Below are positions 1 to 5,357 of a DNA stretch of 6,318 nt, one piece after another. This stretch comes from Clostridia bacterium (GTDB lineage: Bacteria; Bacillota; Clostridia; Oscillospirales; CAG-272): assembly GCA_017379815.1 (NCBI GenBank), contig JAFNVK010000137.1, positions 1-6,318 of the forward strand, read 5' to 3'. Position numbers and translations under genes: made by a program. A model generated the notes under the pieces. It was not told where the DNA came from, made no database searches, and saw nothing but the letters and a program-made list of their open reading frames with translations. Numbering within the stretch: position 1 is the first letter of the stretch; the number at the start of each line of letters is the position of its first letter.

Positions 1-213
1 ACAGGCACGCGGCAAATGGAGGCGATCGGCCGCCTGATCGAGACGGGAAGGCTGGACAACCTTACCGAGGGCCTTCGCATCACGGCGATGCTTCGCTATC
101 GCAATCCGGACGCTTCGCTCGACGAGCTGACCGCTTTGCACGAGCCGCCCATTTCCAAGTCCGGATTGAACCACCGTCTGCAACGGATCCTGTCTGAGGC
201 AGAGGAGCTTTGA
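1..213 (+). CDS. whiA: DNA-binding protein WhiA, C-terminal end (5' truncated by window edge)
   Basis: This is the last 70 residues of WhiA, a DNA-binding protein that in actinomycetes controls sporulation septation and in Bacillota affects cell division and chromosome segregation. The reading frame is open from base 1, so the ATG at 16 is internal and the true start lies upstream of the window. The visible part is the C-terminal helix-turn-helix domain: an LTEGLRITAMLRYRNPDASL stretch, then the family-typical PPISKSGLNHRLQRI recognition-helix region, ending in a short acidic tail (SEAEEL). The N-terminal LAGLIDADG-like domain is off the window. The stop at 211-213 is 24 bp before the next gene on the same strand. 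In many clostridia whiA lies shortly upstream of dnaE, as it does here with one gene between. Identification is from the characteristic C-terminal motif; nothing in the visible part looks degenerate. Confidence 0.93.
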   Translation, partial: TGTRQMEAIGRLIETGRLDNLTEGLRITAMLRYRNPDASLDELTALHEPPISKSGLNHRLQRILSEAEEL

Positions 214-220
214 ACCCAAA

Positions 221-226
221 AAGGAG
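221..226 (+). promoter_or_regulatory. Ribosome binding site of the HAD-IIB gene
   Basis: AAGGAG, a good Shine-Dalgarno match, lies 11 nt upstream of the ATG at 238, slightly longer than the usual spacing. It is the only such motif in the short whiA-HAD gap and supports ATG 238 as the start. The gap holds no recognisable promoter, so the gene is probably cotranscribed with whiA. Confidence 0.7.
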
Positions 227-237
227 ACTGTTACAAG

Positions 238-1026
238 ATGAAAAAATTTGAAGGCATCGTATTGATCTCGGATTTTGACGGTACGCTGGCCTCTCACGGC
301 GTGATCCCCGAGGCGAACTGTGAGGCCATTCGCTATTTCCAGGCGAACGGCGGCCTCTTTACCCTGGCCAGCGGACGCAACCCCGGCTGGGTCGCCGAGC
401 ATCGGGAATCCGTATTCCCGAACACCTGGGTCTCCCTGATCAACGGAGCGGTTCTGATCGATCCCGAGGAGAAGGAGATTGCCTTCAGCATGACCTCGGG
501 CCGTGAGCTTTTGGAGATGGCGACCCGCATCTTCGAGGAGTGTCCAATGCTTCAGCAGGCTCAACACGATCTTGTAACCGGCTACATTCGCCAGATGCCG
601 GGCGAGGTGCTTTCCGAGGATGTGCTGAATACGCCGATCTACAAAAGCCTTTACGTTGTTCCCGCCGAATACAGCGACGAATATACTGCACGGATCAAGG
701 AGATCGCAGGGGACGAATATATCGTTATGCGCAGCTGGGTCAACGGCATTGAGATCCAGAAGAAGGGAACGGGCAAGGGCGACTCGGTCCGCCGCCTCAA
801 GGCCCTTCTGGGGGATCGCGCAAAATTGGTCGTTGGTGTGGGAAACTATGAGAACGACATGGACCTGATCCAAGCGGCCGACATCGGATATGCCGTGGAC
901 AATGCCCCGGATTGGCTTAAGGCCGTGGCCGACCGCGTTACGGTCGATTGCTCGGAGGGCGCGATCGCGGCCATCATTGAAGAGCTTGAGCGAGAGGATC
1001 CGCTCGGCGCAAGAAAAACGAACTAA
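238..1026 (+). CDS. Cof-like HAD superfamily hydrolase (subfamily IIB)
   Basis: A 262-residue soluble phosphatase-type protein of the haloacid dehalogenase superfamily; such enzymes typically hydrolyse sugar phosphates or other small phosphoesters via a phospho-aspartate intermediate. Visible motifs: I, SDFDGTL with nucleophile D12 and general acid/base D14; II, LASGRN with S45; III, K180 in GTGKGDS; IV, GNYENDMDL at 202-210. The stretch between motifs II and III, roughly residues 85-165, fits a C2 cap domain, and the ADIGYAVDNA segment after motif IV is typical of subfamily IIB. Length fits the family (about 260-290). In motif IV the first acidic position of the usual GDxxND is Asn (N203), while D207 is kept, so metal binding could differ. 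There is no signal peptide or membrane segment, so it is cytoplasmic. It sits 24 bp after whiA and 34 bp before dnaE, probably in one operon. The substrate cannot be inferred. Confidence 0.92.
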   Translation: MKKFEGIVLISDFDGTLASHGVIPEANCEAIRYFQANGGLFTLASGRNPGWVAEHRESVFPNTWVSLINGAVLIDPEEKEIAFSMTSGRELLEMATRIFEECPMLQQAQHDLVTGYIRQMPGEVLSEDVLNTPIYKSLYVVPAEYSDEYTARIKEIAGDEYIVMRSWVNGIEIQKKGTGKGDSVRRLKALLGDRAKLVVGVGNYENDMDLIQAADIGYAVDNAPDWLKAVADRVTVDCSEGAIAAIIEELEREDPLGARKTN

Positions 1027-1045
1027 AGAAGAGTTGTACGAGAAG

Positions 1046-1053
1046 AAGGGAGG
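1046..1053 (+). promoter_or_regulatory. Ribosome binding site that fixes the dnaE start
   Basis: AAGGGAGG lies 7 nt before the ATG at 1061. This strong, well-spaced Shine-Dalgarno sequence, together with the start of PHP-domain homology immediately after ATG 1061, rejects the longer in-frame reading from ATG 890, which would overlap the HAD gene by 137 bp in another frame. Confidence 0.85.
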
Positions 1054-1060
1054 GCGCAGG

Positions 1061-4000
1061 ATGCACGGCTTCGTTCATCTTCACCTGCATAGCGAATACA
1101 GCCTGCTCGACGGCGCGTGCCGGATCTCCGAGATCCCCGCACGGGTCAAGGAATGCGGACAGGAGGCAGTGGCCATTACCGATCACGGTGCCATGTACGG
1201 CGTGATCGCCTTTGACCGCGCCTGCCGCGAGGCAGGTGTGCACCCTATTATCGGATGCGAGGTCTACGTTGCCCCGCATTCGCGCTTTGACAAGACGCCG
1301 AGCGCTGACGGATACGCCGATCATCTGGTGCTTCTCTGCGAGAATATGACGGGATACCGAAACCTGATCGAGATGGTCTCGCGCTCCTACACCGAGGGCT
1401 TTTACAACAAGCCGCGCGTGGACGAGGAGCTTTTGCGCACGCACGCGGAAGGGTTGATCGCGCTTTCGGCCTGCCTTGGCGGAAGAATACCGCGTCTGCT
1501 CTCCAAGGGCGACGTTGCCGCCGCCCGTGCCACTGCTCTGCGCTATGGCGAGCTGTTTGGCAAGGATCATTTCTATATTGAGCTGCAGGACCACGGCATG
1601 GCCGAGCAGAAGGCCATTCTGCCCATGCTTGCGGATCTGGCCGCCTCCACGGGGCTTTCCCTGGTGGCCACCAACGACTGTCACTATCTCCGACGGAAGG
1701 ACGCGCAGACCCAGGCGGTGCTGATGTGCATTCAGACGCAGACCACCGTGGATGCGGGACGTCCCGCCGCCTTTGCCACGGACGAGCTTTATCTCAAGGA
1801 TACCAACGAGATGGAGATGCTCTTCCGTGCCTATCCCGAGGCGATCCAAAATACCTGCCGTATTGCCGAGAGATGCAATGTGGAATTCGATTTTTCCACC
1901 ACGTATCTGCCGAAATTCCCCTGTCCCAAGGGGGAAACGGCCGAGCAAACGCTTCGCCGCCTGGCTCTTGAGGGTCTCGAATCGCGCATCTTAAGCGGAC
2001 AGATCCGCTTTGACGGACACACAAAGGAAGACTATCTTGCCCGCATCGACTACGAGCTTTCGGTCATCGGGCAGATGGGATACGCCGACTATTTTCTCAT
2101 CGTGCAGGACTACGTTGCCTTTGCCAAGTCGCGCGACATTCCCGTAGGACCGGGCAGAGGCTCGGGCGCGGGAAGCCTCGTGGCCTTCGTTCTGGGCATT
2201 ACGGACGTGGATTCCATTCGCTTTGACCTGCTCTTCGAGCGATTCCTCAACCCCGAGCGCGTCAGTATGCCGGATATTGATATCGACTTCTGCTACAACC
2301 GACGCGACGAGGTCATCGACTACGTCACGCGCAAATACGGCGCCGATCACGTGTCGCAGATCATCACCTTCGGTACGCTTGCCGCACGCGCCGCGATCCG
2401 CGACGTGGGAAGGGCGCTTGGAATGTCCTACCAGGACGTGGACGCCGTGGCACGCGCCGTTCCGCAGGAGCTGAACATCACCATTGCCGACGCTCTCGCC
2501 CAACCCACGCTCAAGCAGCTCTATGAAAGCTCGGATCGCGTAAAAACGCTGGTGGATACGGCGATGGGACTTGAGGGAATGCCGCGAAACGTCTCCATTC
2601 ACGCCGCGGGTATCGTGATCACCGACCGTCCGATCGCCGATCACGTGCCTCTTGCCCTGAGCAACGGGACCGTGGTGACGCAGTTCGATATGGACACCGT
2701 TGCGCGTCTCGGCCTCTTAAAATTCGATTTTCTTGCTCTGCGCTATCTGACCATCATTCACGACGCCGAAAGGCAGATCCGCGAGGAGGAGCCCGACTTT
2801 GACGTGGAGAAGATCCCGCTGGATGATGCGGCCACCTACCGTCTTATCTCCTCCGGCAAGACCTCGGGCGTCTTTCAGCTTGAGTCTGCGGGGATGCGGC
2901 AGATGCTCTCCAACCTTGCGCCCGAGCGTCTGGACGATGTTATTGCCGCCATCGCGCTCTACCGTCCGGGACCCATGGACTCCATTCCCACCTTCATCGA
3001 GCGCCGTCATCATCCCGAAAAGGTGACCTACGTCACGCCACTTCTCGAGCCGATTTTGCGCTCCACCTACGGCTGCGTGGTCTACCAGGAGCAGGTCATG
3101 AGCATCTTCCGCGAGATCGGAGGATATACCTTCGGGCACGCGGACGTCGTGCGCCGCGCCATGTCCAAGAAAAAGGCGTCGGTGCTTCTGGCCGAGAGAG
3201 AAAGCTTTCTTGCGGGGGCTGCCGAGCGAGGCGTGGAGAGGGAGGTTGCCGAAACGCTCTTTACCGATATGGAGAGCTTTGCCAACTACGCCTTCAACAA
3301 GTCGCACGCCGCGGCCTACGCGATCATTTCCTATCGCACGGCCTATCTCAAATGCCACCATCCGAGGGCGTATTTTGCCGCCCTGCTCACCAGCGTTCTC
3401 GGTAACCAGACCAAGATCGCGGAGTATATTGCCGAATGTGCCTCGCGCGGCATTCGCGTGCTTCCCCCCAGCATCAACGAGAGCCGTATGCTCTTTTCGG
3501 TGTCGGGAAAGCATATCCGCTTCGGCCTTCTGGCGCTGAAAAACGTGGGACGCCAGTTCATCGAGCAGATCCTGCGCGAGCGGCAGAACGGTCCGTTTGC
3601 CTCTTTTGAGGAATTCATCGACCGTATGCCCGCGGGAGACCTGAACAAGCGCATGGTCGAGTCGCTCTTGCGCGCAGGCGCGTTTGACGGCCTTGGACTG
3701 CACCGCAGTCAGATGCTGGCCGTCTCGGAGCGCATGATCGACCGCGCCGCCGAGAAGGGAAGAAACAACCTGGACGGCCAGCTGGATATGTTCTCCATGG
3801 CGGGAACGCTCCCGAGCACCCCCTCCTGCGAGTACCCCGATATTCCCGAGTTCGGCATTCGTGAAAAGCTGTTGATGGAGAAGGAGGCCGCGGGAATGTA
3901 TTTCTCTGGTCAGCTTCTCGACGAATACGAAAAGCACCTTGCCGATCTTTCTCCCGCGTCCATTGTGGACTACGTCGGAGAGGACGCCGATCCTGCCGAC

Positions 4001-4600
4001 AAGGCGCGCGTCTCCTTTGCGGGGATCGTGACCTCCGTAACGCCGAAAAGCACGAAAAACGGCGACCGTATGGCCTTTTTCACGCTGGAGGACCGCATGG
4101 GCGAGATCGAGTGCATCGCCTTTGCACGGCAGTATCAGGAGCTTTCGCATCTGCTCCGCGTGGAGAACGGCCTGTTCGTCACGGGCACGCTTTCGGTCCG
4201 TGAGGACGAGCCGGCAAAGCTGTTGGTCAACCTGGCCAAGGAGCTGATCGAGGACGCCCGCTATCGCGGAGAGGACAAAAAGGAGGCCGAGGCCTCCGCT
4301 CCTGCGGAACCGGAGCGCACAAAAAAGCGCGACACGTCCGCAGAAAAGATCCCCTCTGCCCCTGCGCTCGAGGGCCTTTCGCAGGCGCGCAGACTGTTCT
4401 TGCGCGTTCCCTCACTGGAGGATGTACGCTACCGCAAGGCGAAAAACATCGTCGAGCTTTTTGAGGGAGATTTCCCCGTCTATTTTTACGACGCCTCCAC
4501 CAAGACCTACAGCACCGAGGCGATGGGCATGGAGCGCAGTCGCTACGCCGTGGAGCAGCTTCGCACGCTTCTCGGCGAGGAAAACGTGATCTGGAAGTGA
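1061..4600 (+). CDS. dnaE: DNA polymerase III subunit alpha (DnaE)
   Basis: A complete 1179-residue C-family replicative DNA polymerase (E. coli DnaE is 1160). Domains in order: N-terminal PHP domain, about 1-275, with candidate metal ligands H8, H10, D17, H42, E67, H88, C138, D206 and H208; polymerase palm with GPGRGSGAGSL and the catalytic PDIDIDF motif (D405, D407) plus the third aspartate D556 in KFDFLALR; fingers with GVFQLESAGMR, ALYRPGPM, YGCVVYQEQVM and FNKSHAAAYA; a helix-hairpin-helix region; a sliding-clamp binding motif QLDMF at 907-911; an OB fold at about 984-1062; a charged, Ala/Pro-rich linker at about 1070-1105; and a small C-terminal domain to 1179. The domain order and absence of an embedded exonuclease insertion exclude PolC. 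In many Bacillota DnaE works beside PolC, so whether it is the main replicase here cannot be decided from the window. The start at 1061 is set by the Shine-Dalgarno site and the PHP homology. All catalytic motifs are intact. Confidence 0.98.
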   Translation: MHGFVHLHLHSEYSLLDGACRISEIPARVKECGQEAVAITDHGAMYGVIAFDRACREAGVHPIIGCEVYVAPHSRFDKTPSADGYADHLVLLCENMTGYRNLIEMVSRSYTEGFYNKPRVDEELLRTHAEGLIALSACLGGRIPRLLSKGDVAAARATALRYGELFGKDHFYIELQDHGMAEQKAILPMLADLAASTGLSLVATNDCHYLRRKDAQTQAVLMCIQTQTTVDAGRPAAFATDELYLKDTNEMEMLFRAYPEAIQNTCRIAERCNVEFDFSTTYLPKFPCPKGETAEQTLRRLALEGLESRILSGQIRFDGHTKEDYLARIDYELSVIGQMGYADYFLIVQDYVAFAKSRDIPVGPGRGSGAGSLVAFVLGITDVDSIRFDLLFERFLNPERVSMPDIDIDFCYNRRDEVIDYVTRKYGADHVSQIITFGTLAARAAIRDVGRALGMSYQDVDAVARAVPQELNITIADALAQPTLKQLYESSDRVKTLVDTAMGLEGMPRNVSIHAAGIVITDRPIADHVPLALSNGTVVTQFDMDTVARLGLLKFDFLALRYLTIIHDAERQIREEEPDFDVEKIPLDDAATYRLISSGKTSGVFQLESAGMRQMLSNLAPERLDDVIAAIALYRPGPMDSIPTFIERRHHPEKVTYVTPLLEPILRSTYGCVVYQEQVMSIFREIGGYTFGHADVVRRAMSKKKASVLLAERESFLAGAAERGVEREVAETLFTDMESFANYAFNKSHAAAYAIISYRTAYLKCHHPRAYFAALLTSVLGNQTKIAEYIAECASRGIRVLPPSINESRMLFSVSGKHIRFGLLALKNVGRQFIEQILRERQNGPFASFEEFIDRMPAGDLNKRMVESLLRAGAFDGLGLHRSQMLAVSERMIDRAAEKGRNNLDGQLDMFSMAGTLPSTPSCEYPDIPEFGIREKLLMEKEAAGMYFSGQLLDEYEKHLADLSPASIVDYVGEDADPADKARVSFAGIVTSVTPKSTKNGDRMAFFTLEDRMGEIECIAFARQYQELSHLLRVENGLFVTGTLSVREDEPAKLLVNLAKELIEDARYRGEDKKEAEASAPAEPERTKKRDTSAEKIPSAPALEGLSQARRLFLRVPSLEDVRYRKAKNIVELFEGDFPVYFYDASTKTYSTEAMGMERSRYAVEQLRTLLGEENVIWK

Positions 4601-4603
4601 GGA
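4599..4603 (+). promoter_or_regulatory. Ribosome binding site of yjjG overlapping the dnaE stop
   Basis: GAGGA overlaps the last two bases of the dnaE TGA stop codon (4598-4600) and lies 7 nt before ATG 4611. With a gap of only 10 bp between the genes, ribosomes ending dnaE sit on this site, so translational coupling or reinitiation is likely (inference). Confidence 0.65.
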
Positions 4604-4610
4604 CAAGCGC

Positions 4611-5306
4611 ATGATCCGTTGGATATTTCTTGATCTGGACGATACGATCCTGGATTTCGGGCAGGCGGAGGACGAGGCTATTCGCAAGACCTTCTCCTTT
4701 CTCGGCATTCCCCCCACCGACGAGACGGTGGCGCGCTACAGTGCCATCAACAAGGCGCAGTGGGAGGCCCTGGAGCGCGGCGAGCTGACGCGCGAGGAGG
4801 TGCAGGTGCGCCGCTTTGAGATCCTCTTTCGGGAGCTCGGCTCAGCCGCCTCACCCGAGGAGGCAAGAGACTACTATATGCTGGCGCTCTCCCGCGAGCA
4901 TGGCTTCATGCCCTTCGGAAAAGAGCTGCTTGACGCGCTTTACGGGCGCTACAAGCTGTATATTGCCTCTAACGGTACGCTTTCGGTGCAAACGCCGCGC
5001 ATTGCCGATTCGGGGGTGGGGCGCTACTTTGACGGGATCTTTATTTCCGAACAGCTGGGCGCCGTCAAGCCGCAAAAGGAATTTTTTGACGCCTGCTTTG
5101 CCGCGATCCCTGATTTTTCGCCGCGCGAGGCAGTCATTCTCGGGGACAGTCTGAGCTCGGATATCCTCGGCGGTATACGTGCGGGGATCCGCACCTGCTG
5201 GTTTAACCCGCAAGGGAAGGCAGGGCGCGAGGACATCCGACCCGACGCCGAGATCCGCGAGCTCCCCGCATTTTTATCCCTGCTGGAAGACTGGGAAAAC
5301 GCATAA
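4611..5306 (+). CDS. yjjG: YjjG/YfnB-family HAD-IA hydrolase (probable pyrimidine 5'-nucleotidase)
   Basis: A 231-residue cytoplasmic HAD phosphatase, the usual length for the family. HAD motifs: I, FLDLDDTILDF with nucleophile D8 and D10; II, YIASNGT with S120; III, K153 in GAVKPQKEFFD; IV, LGDSLSSDI with D179 and D184. The helical cap contains INKAQWEALERGELTREEV, characteristic of the YjjG/YfnB group, and GGIRAGIRTCWFNP near the end closely recalls B. subtilis YfnB. E. coli YjjG dephosphorylates UMP, dUMP, dTMP and non-canonical pyrimidine monophosphates, and is regarded as a house-cleaning enzyme that limits incorporation of altered bases into DNA. The same activity here is inference from family membership. 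The start is supported by GAGGA overlapping the dnaE stop. It is the last gene of the + strand unit; a hairpin terminator begins 8 bp after its stop. A related HAD-IA phosphatase with another substrate is the main alternative. Confidence 0.9.
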   Translation: MIRWIFLDLDDTILDFGQAEDEAIRKTFSFLGIPPTDETVARYSAINKAQWEALERGELTREEVQVRRFEILFRELGSAASPEEARDYYMLALSREHGFMPFGKELLDALYGRYKLYIASNGTLSVQTPRIADSGVGRYFDGIFISEQLGAVKPQKEFFDACFAAIPDFSPREAVILGDSLSSDILGGIRAGIRTCWFNPQGKAGREDIRPDAEIRELPAFLSLLEDWENA

Positions 5307-5314
5307 CGTATGAC

Positions 5315-5354
5315 AAAGATCGGCCTCAACCCGTTCGGGTTGAGGCCGATCTTT
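5315..5354. terminator. Bidirectional intrinsic terminator between convergent genes
   Basis: A perfect inverted repeat: an 18-nt arm AAAGATCGGCCTCAACCC at 5315-5332, the loop GTTC at 5333-5336, and the exact complementary arm at 5337-5354. On the + strand the GC-rich stem runs into TTTTCGTTAA (T run 5352-5355), giving a terminator for the whiA-HAD-dnaE-yjjG unit. On the - strand the AAA at 5315-5317 reads as a short TTT followed by GTC, a weaker U-tract that probably terminates the ATPase gene. It lies 8 bp after the yjjG stop and 3 bp from the ATPase stop codon, so it fills nearly the whole convergent intergenic gap. Confidence 0.92.
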
Positions 5355-5357
5355 TCG

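Noticed and set aside
16..18. ATG as the start of a 65-residue protein
   Set aside because: The frame is open to base 1 and the sequence matches only the C-terminal helix-turn-helix of WhiA, so this is an internal Met of a truncated gene.
890..1060. In-frame upstream extension of dnaE to the ATG at 890 (57 extra codons)
   Set aside because: It would overlap the HAD gene in another frame, its residues are Arg/Pro/Ser-rich and unlike DnaE, and a strong Shine-Dalgarno site plus the start of PHP homology mark ATG 1061.
974..1948. A 324-codon open frame on the - strand across the HAD/dnaE junction
   Set aside because: It is a shadow of the PHP domain coding region, has no recognisable motif, and spans two genuine genes and their ribosome binding site.
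1991..2644. A 217-codon open frame on the - strand inside the dnaE palm region
   Set aside because: It is opposite the catalytic core of DnaE and its translation has no family resemblance.
2717..4150. A 477-codon open frame on the - strand inside dnaE
   Set aside because: It is antisense to unbroken, fully conserved DnaE sequence. The translation is rich in Gly, Arg and His with no domain I recognise. Long antisense frames are expected in GC-rich coding DNA.
1061..4600. Possibility that the polymerase is PolC rather than DnaE
   Set aside because: The PHP domain is at the extreme N-terminus and not interrupted by an exonuclease domain, and the OB fold follows the polymerase core. PolC has the OB fold N-terminal and an exonuclease inserted in the PHP domain.
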